A DNA stretch of 64,000 bases from Lutibaculum sp963816555. GTDB lineage: Bacteria > Pseudomonadota > Alphaproteobacteria > Rhizobiales > Tepidamorphaceae. Below, one piece after another: positions 30,819 to 41,940 of the stretch; position 1 is the stretch's first letter; every line of letters begins with the position of its first letter. The notes under the pieces were generated by a model. That model saw nothing but the letters and a program-made list of their open reading frames with translations. It did no database searches and was not told the DNA's origin. The stretch spans positions 248,001 to 312,000 of the forward strand of contig CAWFLD010000007.1 in assembly GCA_963816555.1 (NCBI GenBank). The letters run 5' to 3'. Position numbers and translations under genes: made by a program.

Positions 30819-31959
30819 ATGTCGAACCAAGCCGCCAGGAACCGGTCCGGCAAGATCGCGGGTGCTGATCGTCGACGATTCCGCCTCGGTGCGGCAGACA
30901 CTCAGCGACATCCTGTCGAGCGATCCCGGACTCGAGGTCATGGGGACGGCGGCCGATCCCTATCGTCGCCGCCGAGCGCATCCGCCACGAGGTGCCCGAC
31001 GTCATCACCCTCGACATCGAGATGCCGCGCATGGACGGCCTCACCTTCCTGCGCAAGATCATGGCGCAGCGGCCGATCCCGGTGGTCATCTGCTCCAGCT
31101 CGACCGAGCAGGCTCGGACACGCTGATGCAGGCGCTGGAGGCCGGCGCGGTCGACGTGATCACCAAGCCGCGCGTCGGCACCGGCGCAGTTCCTGCAGCG
31201 ATTCGCGCATGCGCATCTGCGACGCCGTCAAGGCCGCGGCGCAGGCCAAGCTCCGCGACCGGCGCCGCGGCGCCAGCCGAGCTGACGGTCGAGGCGAAGC
31301 TCGTCGCCGACGTCGGTGCATACCACGGCCGCCGTCCGGCCGAGGCCGGCTCGCCAGGCGCGCGACCGAAGCCGGATCGTCTGCATCGGCGCCTCGACCG
31401 GCGGCACCGAAGCGCTGCGCGAGGTGCTGCGAGGCGCTGCCGCCGACGTGCCCGGCATCGTCATCGTCCAGCACATGCCGGAGAAGTTCACCGCCGCCTT
31501 CGCCCGCCGGCTCGACGGCATCTGCGCAGATCGCGGTCAAGGAGGCCGAGGACGGCGACGCCGTCGTCGCCGGCCGCGTGCTGATCGCGCCCGGGCAACC
31601 GCCACATGCTGCTGCAGCGCACCGGCAGCCGCTACTCCGTCGCGATCAAGGACGGGCCCCTGTGTCGCCGCCACCGGCCCTCGGTCGACGTGCTGTTCCG
31701 CTCGGCCGCGCAGAACGCCGGCGCCGAACGCCGTCGGCATCATCCTGACCGGCATGGGCGACGACGGCGCCCAGGGCCTGCTGGAGATGCGCAGGCCGGG
31801 CGCCACACCGTCGCGCAGGACGAGGAGAGCTGCGTGGTGTTCGGCATGCCGAAGGAGGCGATCGAGCTGGGCGCGGCCGACAAGGTGCTGCCGCTGTCGC
31901 GGGTCGCCGCCGAGATCATGCAAGCCGGCGCCGAGCGCGCGACCGCGAGGGCCTCATGA
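30819..31959 (+). CDS. cheB: Chemoreceptor methylesterase/deamidase CheB (frameshifted)
   Basis: About 375 residues after repair. Receiver: VLIVDDSASVRQTLSDIL, VITLDIEMPRMDGLTFLRK with the phospho-Asp, and DVITKPRVG. Methylesterase: CIGASTGGTEALREVL with the catalytic Ser, IVIVQHMPEKFTAAFARRLD with the catalytic His, VLIAPG and GIILTGMGDDGAQGLLEM with the catalytic Asp, then VVFGMPKEAIELGAAD. The ATG at 30819 and the stop at 31957-31959, overlapping the next start, are clear. Indels fall about every 50-150 bp. Confidence 0.75.
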
Positions 31960-33678
31960 AAGCGATCGCGGCAAGACCGGCCCGGAGCGCGTCGTCGCCG
32001 GCCGCCGAACTCGCTCCGACTGGCCGCCATGGCCGAGGCGATCGCCGGCCCTCGCAGCGCCATCGAGACCACGTTCCTCGAGATGGGCCAGCACCTCATG
32101 ACGGGTGCGAAGCTCCTGCGCGACGTTTCGACTGCGCACCAGGACATGCCGCGCGAGTTCCATGGGCCGCAGTTCCTCGAGGCCGTGGAAATCATGCAGA
32201 TACTCGGTGCCGAGATTGGCCGCCTCTCCGGCACAGACGGCAAGGAGGACGTTCGTGCGGAGCACCTCGCATCTGTGGCAGACGCCCTGCATGGGCCGAT
32301 CGACAGTCTGAAGAAGGCGGTGAACGGCCTCAGGCTGATTGCCGTCAATGCACGTATCGTGGCGGCCGGCCTCCACCAGGACAGCGCAGAATTCGGTGCT
32401 TTCACGCTCGACATGATCGACCTGGGAAATGCTGCGAAGGAAACCGTAGGCCGGGTGGAAAGGACACACGCGCTCGTCATCGGCAAGGTTGGCGAAGCGC
32501 GACAGGGGCGCCGGGCCGTCGTCGCGCGGCACGCCGCGACGACGGCGATCATTGCGCAGAGGCTCGGTGCCCAGATAGAGGCGATCGAAAAGCACCGCGC
32601 GAGTGCCCTCGGCTTGGCCGACGAGGGCCGTCAGGTCGCTGGACGGATTGGCGGCCGCATCGGCGAGGCCGTCTCGGCGCTGCAGATCGGCGATATCACC
32701 CGGCAGCGTCTCGAGCATATCGAAGACGCGCTCCGGGCAGCGGCGAGCCTGGCGGAAAGGCCGGACCCGCCCGGCGACACGGTCAGGGGCGTTTGCCATC
32801 TGCAGTCGCTTCAGTTGCGCGACACCCAGGACGGCTTCGAGCGCCAGGTCCGACACTTCGCGGCGACGTTGCGCCGACTGGCCGAAGACACGGAAACTGT
32901 CTTGCTCGAAAGCAGGGCCAGGGCCGATGCTCTTGTCACGGCAAGCGGCACCGCTCTCGCGGCCCTCGTCGCCGACCTGAAATCGACTGGCCGCCTCCTC
33001 GATGACTACGAGGACACGCGTGCGACCCTGCGGGCGCTGGGTGAGGAAGCCGAAGGCTCGATGCGCGTCATGCTCGAGCAGCTCGAAGCCGTCGCCTCGA
33101 TCGAGCACTCGATCCGTCTTCTCAGCCTCAACATGGCGATCCGCTGCAGCCGGCTCGGCCGTGAGGGCGGTCCTCTGAAGGTCATTGCGCAGGAAATGCG
33201 GGAGTTTGCCGGGCAGACGGTTCATGCGGCTTCGGATGTGAGGCGGTTTCTCGACGAGGCCCGGGACCTTGTGCAGGCACATGATGCCGCGACCGATGGT
33301 TCAGCGAGCACCGCGGTTGCCAACGCCATCGACCTACTCGAGGGCGTGCTCGCTCGTCTGGGCCAGAACGTCTCGACGATTCGACAGAGCGCTCCGCAGG
33401 CGGTCCGGCTCCTGAACGAGGCCGCCGAGCACGCCGGCAGATACGAAGGCGGCGAGAGCTCGTGGGCGACGCAGATCGGGTTTCTCGAGGAGTGGTCGTG
33501 TGCCACCGGCACGGCCGTATCGGACAACCTTTTCAGCGATGCGGCTTTCTTTGCAGAGCTGAGGGCCAGGTACACGATGGAGAGCGAGCGTCTCATCCAC
33601 GACATGCTGTGCGGCGCGGCGGAGAGGGCGGCGGCGCCGACACCCGAGGATGAAGAGATCGACGCGATGCTCTTCTAG
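31956..33678 (+). CDS. Soluble MCP-like coiled-coil protein in the che operon
   Basis: About 570 residues, almost all helix, without a membrane segment. The ATG at 31956 overlaps the cheB stop; one indel near 31990-32020 puts the first codons in another frame, and from 32029 the frame is open to the end. Residues near 360-400 (SIRLLSLNMAIRCSRLGREG followed by GPLKVIAQEMREFAGQTV) match the hairpin tip of chemoreceptor signalling domains in spacing and key residues. A weaker copy sits near residue 105 (LRLIAVNARIVAAGLHQDS). The C-terminus ends in an acidic tail (TPEDEEIDAMLF). It probably binds the CheA/CheW array or competes with receptors. I know no named family for it. Confidence 0.68.
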
Positions 33679-33750
33679 CGCCTGCTTTACCTCCCATAAG
33701 CGTTTCATGTGATTTCCTGTTCGGGGACCTGTCCAATCTCTTCGAAGTAC

Positions 33751-36700
33751 ATGCCGCACCCGATTCTGCCCGACCAGATCGCCCGACTTCAGGTCCTGCG
33801 CGACCTCGAGACCGAGGCCGCTCCGCGGAACCCGGCTCTCGATCGAATTCTGCGAGATGGCGCAGGCGCTGTTCGGCGCGCCGATCGCGCTGGTGACATT
33901 GGTCGACCGCGACGAGATCTGGATCAAGGCGGGCCGGGGCGTCGACACCTGCAACCTCTCGCGAAAAGATGAACTCTTCGGCACTGCGATCGCCTATCCG
34001 CAGGGCGTGGTCGTGGAGGACATGCTCGAGGACGACCGGTTCAGGAATCGTACGCGCGCCACAGGTCACCCATCCATCCGCTTCTACGCGGGGAAGCCGA
34101 TTGTCTTCCGCGGCATGCAGCTGGGCCTTCTATGCGTTGCAGGCTACGAGCCTCGCTCTGCCAGCCCATCGCAGCTTCATTTCCTCGAGATGCTCGCGGA
34201 CATGGCGAGCGTCGAGCTCGAACACCACGAGCTTCGCCTTCGCAATCAGCGAGCTTCTGAGGAAAGTGCGCTGACAGAGCAGGTGGCGCAGACGGGAAGC
34301 TGGGAATGGGATCCCGCGACAGATCATGTGAGGTGGTCGGACGGCATCTATGCTGCCTTAGGCCTGTCACTCAAGGAAGTGAGGCCCAGCTTCCAGGAAT
34401 TCGTTTCGCTTGTTCATCCCGACGACCGGGAAGACGTGGTCGCCAAGCTGCGCGCAGCGGCCACGGACGGACGCGCCTTCCGATCCGAATATCGCATCCA
34501 ACGTCGGGATGGCGCGATTCGATGGATCGCGGACCATGGCCAAGGCGTGCGGGATGGCAACAACGGTCGGATCCGGCTCGTCGGCGCGATCATCGACATA
34601 ACCGACAGGAAATGTGCCGAGGCCGCCGGACGCGCAAGCGAGGCGCGGTATCGGGCGCTTGTCGAGGCAAGCGCCTCGATCGTGTGGCGCGCCACCCCGG
34701 ACGGCTCGGTCTTTGAGGCATGGGGCTGGGGGAAATATCTCGGCGAGCCCCTCCAGGAGTACCGGGGCTTCGGCTGGGTCGAGGCCCTGCACCCGGACGA
34801 CCGGGGACGTGTGCTGGCGGCGTGGAGGGAGGCCATCAGCGACGCCAGCCCGTGCGTCGTGGAGTATCGCATTCGCGATGTGGACGGAAACTTCCGATGG
34901 GCGCGTGCCCGAGGCGTGCCGTTCAAGAATGGTGGCGGTTCCGTCGAGGAGTGGGTGGGCACACTCAAGGACATCCACGACCAGCGCATCGCCGACCTTC
35001 TGCGACAGAGAAGCGAGGAGAGACTCGAACTCGCGGTGGAGGCGACCGAACTGGGGATCTGGGACGTCGACCTCACCACCGACGAGCGGGAATGGGCCGG
35101 CCAGTTCCGCAAGATATTCGGTCTTGCCGATGGCGAGGCCCCACGACGCGAGACCTTTCTCGCGCGCGTTCATCCCGCCGACCGGGCTTGGATCGAAAGG
35201 CTCCTCTACCGAGACCTTCCGCGGTCGCCGGGTGTGAGGCGCGACTGCGAATTCCGGATTCATCGTGCCGACACGGGAGAAGAGCGCTGGGTCGCCGCTG
35301 CAGGACGCATGATCGTGGACGGAAACGGTCGGCCCAGCCGGACGTTGGGGACCCTCCATGACGTCACAGAAAGGAAGCGCGCCGAAGAATCCCTGCGGGC
35401 GAGCGAGGAGCGCTTCCGCAACATCTCGTCGACCTCGCCGGATGCGGTGATCTGCGCCGACCAGGACGGGTGCGTCGAATTCTGGAACGCCGCCGCGGAA
35501 GCAATCTTTGGCTACTCTGCCGCTGATGCGATCGGCCAGTCCGTGTCGATGATCCTTCCCGACCGGTCGCGCGAGGCTCACGGCGCCTGCGTGGCCGCAG
35601 CGTTCGAACTGCCGCCGTCGGACGGCGGCCGGACGGTCGAGCTCGTGGGGCGTCATCGCGACGGACACGAAATCCCGATCGAGGTCTCGCTGTCCCGGTG
35701 GCGGGTCCGCGACGGGTTCTGTTTCGGCGCGATCGTCAGAGATGTTTCGGAGCGCAAGGAGCAAGAAGAGCAGCTCTACAACCTCGCTCACTTCGATCAC
35801 TTGACGGCACTGGCGAACCGACGGCTTCTCCAAGTCCGTTTGTCACAGGCGCTCGAGGCCGGCGATTACGCGGCGCTGCTTCTTCTCGACCTCGACGGAT
35901 TTAAGGGCGTGAACGACACGCTCGGCCATGCTGCAGGGGATACCCTTCTGGTCCAGTTCGCCGAGCGCCTTTCGAAATGCGCTCCCACCGGCTCGCTTGT
36001 TGCCCGTACCGGCGGCGACGAGTTTGCCGTCCTGCTACCCGGCATCGCCGATCTGGTTGCCGCCTCCAAGGTGTCCGCGTGCATCACGCAAGCGCTCCGC
36101 CAGCCCTTTTGGATCCAAGGCCAGAGCGCACGCCTGGCGTCCTGCTTCGGGATCGCGATCGCGCCGGAGCATGGAGCCACCTCAAACGAGTTGATGGCGA
36201 GCGCCGATCTGGCGCTCTACAGCGCCAAGCACGCCGGCAGGGGCGTTACGCGAGCATTTTCCCCGCAGCTGAGGCAGGCCGCGCAGACCCGGCGGACTCT
36301 CGAACAGGAATTGCAGGAAGCGTTCGAAAGACGGGATCTGGAGATGCATTTCCAGCCGCAGGTCCGCATCTCGGACCGCGCGGTGGTCGGTGCGGAGGCT
36401 CTCCTCCGCTGGCGCAGAGCGGGTTATGGCCTGGTCATGCCGGCCGGCTTCATCGATGTCCTCGGCGACAGCCCCCTCGCGGAGGAGGTCGGCAGGTGGA
36501 GCATTCGCGAGGCCTGCCGGGAAGCGGCCGCCCTGCGCGGCGCCGGTCACCCGACACGCATCGCCGTCAACCTGTTCTCCGCCCAATTTCGGGACCGCTC
36601 GCTGGTCGAAGTGGCGCAGCAGGCCTTGAACGAGGCAGAGTTTCCGGCGAATTTGCTGGAGCTGGAGATTACCGAAGACATCATTCTCGAGCACGACGAG

Positions 36701-37156
36701 ACCGTGCTGGAGGTGCTCGAGGAACTGCGAGCGATCGGCGTCGGCATCGCCTTCGACGACTTCGGCACGGGCTTCGCCTCGCTCAGCATGCTCAAGCGCT
36801 TCCCGGTCACGAAGCTGAAGATCGACAAGGGATTCGTCCTGAACCTGAGCGAGAGCGACAAGGACCTCGCCATCGTCGACGCGGTCGTCAAGCTCGCATC
36901 GAGTTTCGGCCTCGACGTGATCGCAGAGGGAGTCGAGAACGAACGGAACGAGGATGTCTTGCGCGATCTCGGCTGCCAGGAGGCGCAGGGCTTCCTCTAT
37001 GGCAAGGCCATGGATGCCACGGCACTTGAGGCCCTCATCACGGGGGCGGGACGCTCCGCTGTGCCTGCGCGTGCGGCACAGGAGCGGCGCGAAGTTCGGG
37101 AGCAGGACGCAGTCGAGGCCGCTGTCGTGACAGGGAAATCCCGGGGGCACCTGTGA
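33751..37156 (+). CDS. GAF-PAS-GGDEF-EAL cyclic di-GMP signalling protein
   Basis: About 1135 residues. An N-terminal GAF domain (ALFGAPIALVTLVDRDEIWI, GHPSIRFYAGKPI) is followed by four PAS/PAC units (for example WEWDPATDHVRWSDGIYAAL and WNAAAEAIFGYSAADAIGQS), a GGDEF domain with intact RTGGDEFAVLLPG and an EAL domain with intact EALLRW, ITEDII, FDDFGTGFASLSMLKRFPV and LKIDKGFV. Both catalytic sites look functional, so it could make and break cyclic di-GMP. The ATG at 33751 gives MPHPILPDQIARLQVLRDLE; one extra C near 33851 shifts into the frame that then runs unbroken to 37156, and the total length (one base over a multiple of three) agrees. No transmembrane segment is seen. Confidence 0.85.
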
Positions 37157-37318
37157 ACGGAAACGGCACCGGCCCATCCTCGGCGCACGTGCTCGACGCC
37201 GTTCCCGCGCAGATCGCGGTAATCGCTGTAGAGCGTCAACCTCGTTGTCCGGTCGTATTGCCTCACCCAGGAATGTTCCTGACCGAGTTGCTGTTGCCTC
37301 ATCGGGGATGCTCCCGAG

Positions 37319-38038
37319 TTAAAGCCTCTCGGGCGGAGGGTCTTCTTCGCCCACGATGGATTGAGGCGGTGGGGTTTCTCCGGCGACGCGCGGAGCCCCC
37401 GCATAGCGCAGCGCGTCGCCGGAGGAAGCCGGGCTCGGGCTGGCAGTGGAGGATGGGCCGAGCACGAGCGCTCTTGCGCGCTCGGATCGCCATATCTTGA
37501 GGCGGCGCTGCACCGTCCGAAGCAGGGTGTCTGGATAGACGCCGGGATAGGCCTCTTGCAGTCTATCGAGGAGTTGTCGACCGGTAGCGCCTGGATCGGC
37601 TTCGAACCGGGCCTTGAGCTCGTCGGTCGCCGCGTCCAGAGGATCGGGCACCGTCCGGCCGCGCGGCTTCGACGGCTTCCGCCGCGCTGCCGGCCGCACC
37701 TCACCCTCCTTCCAGGCGGTGCGCAGGCCGGAGAGGAACGTGTCCAACGCAGGCTCGGCGGTCGCCGACGCCTCGGCCTCGGCACCCTTGTCTGCGATTT
37801 CCACCAGGGCCTGTTGGGCTGCACGGATTTCGCTGAACAGGCGTACAGGGTCGAGCTCGAGACGGAGCGGGCTCAGCAGCACATGCTCGAGCGGCGCTTT
37901 CTGCCTGACCGCGAGGGCCCGGTCTTCCGACTCGCTCGCCGACGCGGGCGAACCTCTTGGCCTACGAGCAGGCGACCGCACAAGCGCTTCTGCGTCCCGC
38001 CCCTGCAGGCCGTGCTCAAGGCCTCCGCGCGCGTGCAA
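37319..38038 (-). pseudogene. C-terminal remnant of a transposase
   Basis: Minus-strand open frame whose middle part (DELKARFEADPGATGRQLLD then RLQEAYPGVYPDTLLRTVQR and RLKIWRSERARALVLG) resembles the C-terminal end of integrase-type transposases common in rhizobia and methylobacteria. No DDE core is present upstream, so it is a truncated copy. It lies 27 bp past the stop of the isomerase gene. Identification is from memory of the motif; the exact IS family is not established. Confidence 0.5.
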
Positions 38039-38065
38039 TGGGCGCCCCCTGCGGCCGCTGAGCCC

Positions 38066-38847
38066 CTACCTGCGGCCACTTCGTTCCTTCAGGAATCCCG
38101 CCACGGACTGCCGGTACTCGTCGCTGCGCCCGGCCTCGCGCTGCAGGTCCCGTTCAAGATCGAGCTGCTCGTCGAGCGTGTTCGACGACGACGTCCGAAG
38201 CGCCGCCTTGGTGCCGGCCAGCGCATGCGCGGAGCGGTTCGCGAACAGGCCGGCCAGCCGATCCAGCTCGTCCTCCAGTGCATCGTCGGGGACGCAGGAC
38301 CAGACGAGGCCCCACTCGCGCCGCAGTCTCGCCGTCGACCGGCTCCGCCAGAAGCGCCATGCCCCGCGCCCGCGCCGCCCCGACGAGCCGCGGCAGGATC
38401 CAGAGCCGCCACTGTCGGGGACAAGGCCGATACGCGTGAAGCTCTGGATGAAGCGCGCCGAGGGCGTGGCGACGACGATGTCGCAGGCGAGCGCGAGGTT
38501 GGCCCCCGCGCCGGCGGCGACGCCGTGCACGCCGCAGAGGACGGGCATGGGCATGGCGCCCAGCTCGCGGACGATGCGGTTGAAGCCGCCCTCGAGCTCG
38601 GCCCCGAGGTCGATGTCCTCACCCCGCGTCACCGGCTCGCGCTCGGAGAGATCCTGGCCGGCCGAGAAGGCGCGGCCCCTGCCCCGCAGCACGAGGCAGC
38701 GGACGTCGGGCGCCCCCCGCACCTCCTCGAGGGCCTCGAGCAGCTCGCGCCGCATCTCGGCCGTGAAGCGTTGAGCTTCTCCGGCCGGTCGAGCGTGATG
38801 CGGGCGACGCGTCCGGCGATCGAGATGCGCAATGTGGTGAACCTCAC
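38066..38847 (-). CDS. paaG: PaaG-like enoyl-CoA hydratase/isomerase (frameshifted)
   Basis: Crotonase-fold protein of about 260 residues. ISIAGRVARITLDRPEKLNA, GRGRAFSAGQDLSER (oxyanion-hole segment), VHGVAAGAGANLALACDIVV, RFIQSFTRIGLVPDSGGS, then WGLVWSCVPDDALEDELDRL and NTLDEQLDLERDLQREAGRS. The last segment is characteristic of PaaG, 1,2-epoxyphenylacetyl-CoA isomerase. Indels near 38772 and 38300-38390 break the frame. GTG start at 38847 has GGGGGAGGG upstream. It diverges from the TRAP operon with the IclR-type palindrome between them. No phenylacetyl-CoA epoxidase genes (paaABCDE) are present, so the true substrate may be another unsaturated CoA ester. Confidence 0.72.
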
Positions 38848-38941
38848 GTGCCCTCCCCCTGCGGCTGAACGATCCCACTACAGTGCCATGCCCAAGCGCG
38901 TCACCGGGCTCGCGGCGGATGGACGGAACCCATCCTTCAAA

Positions 38942-38971
38942 ATTCCGCTGTGCGAAATCTCATTTCGCAAT
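38942..38971. promoter_or_regulatory. Candidate IclR operator upstream of dctP2
   Basis: Perfect inverted repeat TGCGAAAT-CTC-ATTTCGCA (38951-38969), preceded by a third half-site ATTCCGC. Seventeen bases (ATTCCGCTGTGCGAAAT) are identical to the site at 45036-45052. It lies between the divergent paaG-like and dctP2 genes. Confidence 0.65.
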
Positions 38972-39087
38972 TCTCCTTGACCGGCTCGCGCCTCGGCAGC
39001 TTTCCTCGGAGGTGGATCTACGAGACCCATCATGGGCAACAAGCAGCGAGCGCCGGACAGGCGCCAGTTCAACGGGAGGGACCAACC

Positions 39088-40069
39088 ATGCGTCATCTCA
39101 CAATCGCAGCCGCCCTGGCGGCCGCCCTGGTGACGACGGCCGGCGCGGCCAGCGCCAAGAACCTGACGATGCTGTCGAGCTGGGACGAAAGCTACAACGC
39201 CGTTCCCGTCTTTGCGCACGGCTTCGCCGACAAGGTCGAGGAGCTGTCGAACGGCGACCTCAAGATCGAGATACGCGGCCCGGAGACGGTGCCGCCCTTC
39301 GAGCAGCTCCAGCCGGTGTCGAGCGGCCTGTTCGACATGCTCTTCACGCACGGCGCCTACCATCTCGGCGAGACGGCGATGGCGTTCGGCATGGACGCCG
39401 TGAAGGACGATCCGAAGGCGCGCCGCGAGAGTGGCATCTTTGACCTGATCGACAAGCACTACCAGAAGCGGAACCTGAAGTTCCTCGCCTCCTTCTCGGC
39501 GGCGTCGGGCTACCACGTCCTGCTGCGCGAGCCGATCGGCGAGGACGGCGGCCTGAAGGGCCGCAAGATCCGCGCGTCCGGCACCTACCACGACTTCGTC
39601 ACCGAGCTCGGGGGCTCTGTCGTCACCCTGCCGGCAAGCGAGATCTACAGCGCGCTCGATCGCGGCGTCGTCGACGGCGCGGCCTGGCCGGTCTTCGGTG
39701 CGCTCGACTACAAGTGGTACGAGGTCGCCGACTACATGACGCGCCCGACCTTCGGCATCACCAACCTCTCGCTCTTCGTGAACCTCGACACCTGGAACGG
39801 CCTGACGGAAGACGAGCAGGCGATCATGACCAAGGCCGCCAAGACGCTCGAGATCGAGGGCCGCAAGCACTTCGAGGAGCTCTGGTCGAAGGAGGAGGCC
39901 GCCCTGAAGGAGAAGGGCATGAAGGTCACCGAGTTCGGGCCGGAGATCGCGCCCAAGGTCGACGCGATCTTCGCCGAAGGGCGTCTGGAAGCAGGTCGAG
40001 GAGAAGGCCGGCGAGGACGGCAAGAAGTTCCACGAGCTCGCCGTCGAGAAGGGGCTGACCGCGGAGTAG
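39088..40069 (+). CDS. dctP: TRAP transporter substrate-binding protein DctP, second system (frameshifted at end)
   Basis: Periplasmic receptor of about 326 residues. Signal peptide MRHLTIAAALAAALVTTAG with cleavage near ASA-K. Mature part: LTMLSSWDESYNAVPVFAHG, ETVPPFEQLQPVSSGLFDML, GLKGRKIRASGTYHDFVTEL, PASEIYSALDRGVVDGAAWP. One extra G near 39981 (GAAGGGCGTCTGG) breaks the frame; repaired, the end reads EKAGEDGKKFHELAVEKGLT. GGGAGGG lies upstream of the ATG. It is only distantly similar to the first DctP in this window and likely binds a different acid, one that the adjoining CoA ligase can activate. Confidence 0.84.
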
Positions 40070-40096
40070 GCCGGTAAGCCAGAACGCGAGAGCCGC

Positions 40097-40594
40097 ATGA
40101 TGCTCACGGCGCTTGCCCGCCTGCACGACGGCCTGACGCGCCTGACCTCCTGGCTCGCGGCGGCGGCGGTCCTGTACGTGACCGCCGCAACCGCCTGGGA
40201 GGTCGTCGGCCGCTACGCCTTCGCCTCCCCGTCCGACTGGTCGCCGGACACGACGGCGGTGGCGTTCGCCTACATCACCTTCCTCGCCGCCCCCTTGCTG
40301 ACGCGCGAGGGCGGCCACGCGGCCATGACCTTCGTGACCGAGACGGCGCCGGCCGCGGTCGCGCTGTGGCTGACCCGCTTCTCCCACCTCCTCGGCGCGG
40401 TGACGTGCGGGCTCTGCGCCTATGTCGGCGCGATCGAGACGGGTCGCCAGATCGGCCGCGGCGTCACGATGATCACCGTGACGCCGATCCCGAAATGGCT
40501 CGTCTCCGGCGTCATCGCCTACTGCCTGGCGAGCATGGCGGTCCACTTCCTGCGCCACCTCGTCGCGACCTTCGTCTCCGATCCGGCTGCCTGA
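40097..40594 (+). CDS. dctQ: TRAP transporter small permease DctQ, second system
   Basis: 165-residue membrane protein with four predicted helices (about 15-37, 50-70, 88-110, 128-152). Shows AATAWEVVGRYAFASPSDWS and TREGGHAAMTFVTE, where the usual HVRV/HIRVD loop of the family occurs. Starts 28 bp after dctP2. Confidence 0.82.
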   Translation: MMLTALARLHDGLTRLTSWLAAAAVLYVTAATAWEVVGRYAFASPSDWSPDTTAVAFAYITFLAAPLLTREGGHAAMTFVTETAPAAVALWLTRFSHLLGAVTCGLCAYVGAIETGRQIGRGVTMITVTPIPKWLVSGVIAYCLASMAVHFLRHLVATFVSDPAA

Positions 40595-40611
40595 GAGGAA
40601 CTCGACCCAGA

Positions 40612-41916
40612 ATGGAGTGGTACGTCCTCCTCGGCGGCGTCTTCGTGCTGCTGCTGGCGCTCTTCGCCGCCGGCCTGCCCGTCTTCCTGTCGTTCCTCGC
40701 GCTGAACCTCCTGGGCCTCGTCCTGATGACCGGCGACCTGCGCGGCCTGACGCTGATCTTCAATTCGATGTTCTCGACCGGCACCAGCATCTCGCTGGCC
40801 GCCATCCCGCTCTTCATCCTGCTCGGCGAGATCCTGTTCCGCTCCGGCTCGGTGAAGATCCTGTTCAACGCGGTCGACGCGCTGATCGGCAACATCCGCG
40901 CCCGGCTCTACGCGGTCAGCATCGTCCTCTCGACGCTGTTCGGCGCGCTGTCCGGCTCCGCGATGGCTGTCGCGGCGATGATGGGCGCCTCGCTGCTGCC
41001 GGAGATGCGGGCGCGCAACTACGACCGCGGCCTGTCGATGGGCACGATCCTCGCGGGTTCGAGCCTCGCGCCGATCATCCCGCCGAGCGTCATGGCGATC
41101 GTGCTCGGCATGCTGTCGAAGGTGTCGATCGCGGCGCTGCTGATCGCCGGCATCCTGCCCGGCCTCGTGCTGGCGGCGTGCTTCTTCGCCTATGTCGTGG
41201 TGCGCGGCTGGTTCGATCCCACGCTCGCGCCGCTCAGCCAGCGCGTCGACCTGCCGTGGTCGCAGCGCCTCAGGCTCGCGCTCAAGGCGACGCCGTTCCT
41301 CTTGATCATCGCCTCGATCCTCGGCCTGATCCTGGCCGGCATCGCGACGCCGACGGAATCCGCGGCGATGGGCTGCGTCACCGCCGTGGTGGTCTGCGCG
41401 ATCTTCGGCAGCCTCGACCTGAAGACCGTCGTCGACTGTCTCAGGAGCACCGCCGCGACGACCGCGATGATCATGATCATCATGGTCTCGTCGGTCTCGT
41501 TCAGCCAGATCCTCAACATGACCGGCGCCACCTTCAAGCTGGTCAGTGCCGTCACCGAACTCGCCCTGCCGCTGGCGGCGATGTTCGTGATCCTGCAGGC
41601 CCTGCCGTTCATTTTGTGCATGTTCATCGACCAGATCGCGCTGATGATCATGCTTGTGCCGCTCTACACGCCGATCATCGACGCGCTCGGCTTCGACCCG
41701 CTGTGGTTCTGGACGATCTTCCTCGTCAACATGTCGATCGGCGGCATCACGCCGCCCTTCGGCTACACGCTGTTTGCCCTGAAGGGCGTGGTGGCGGACG
41801 TGTCGATCCAGGAGGTCTACCGCTCGGTCCTGCCCTTCATCGGCATCTTCCTCGCCGTGATGGCGCTCCTGGCGCTGTTTCCGCAGATCGTATTGTTCCT
41901 GCCGTCCTACCTGTGA
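40612..41916 (+). CDS. dctM: TRAP transporter large permease DctM, second system
   Basis: 434 residues, about 12 transmembrane helices. Signatures: LAAIPLFILLGEILFRSGSV, LFGALSGSAMAVAAMMGASL, GSSLAPIIPPSVMAIVLGML, MSIGGITPPFGYTLFALKG. ATG at 40612, 17 bp after dctQ2. The SDR gene follows after 24 bp, so transport and catabolic genes share one transcript. Confidence 0.92.
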   Translation: MEWYVLLGGVFVLLLALFAAGLPVFLSFLALNLLGLVLMTGDLRGLTLIFNSMFSTGTSISLAAIPLFILLGEILFRSGSVKILFNAVDALIGNIRARLYAVSIVLSTLFGALSGSAMAVAAMMGASLLPEMRARNYDRGLSMGTILAGSSLAPIIPPSVMAIVLGMLSKVSIAALLIAGILPGLVLAACFFAYVVVRGWFDPTLAPLSQRVDLPWSQRLRLALKATPFLLIIASILGLILAGIATPTESAAMGCVTAVVVCAIFGSLDLKTVVDCLRSTAATTAMIMIIMVSSVSFSQILNMTGATFKLVSAVTELALPLAAMFVILQALPFILCMFIDQIALMIMLVPLYTPIIDALGFDPLWFWTIFLVNMSIGGITPPFGYTLFALKGVVADVSIQEVYRSVLPFIGIFLAVMALLALFPQIVLFLPSYL

Positions 41917-41940
41917 CGGCCAAGACCTGGAGGTGACGCG

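Noticed and set aside
24138..31959. Programmed frameshifting or true pseudogenes as the cause of the broken che genes
   Set aside because: Too many shifts in both directions, no slippery-site pattern, and no accompanying decay of conserved residues.
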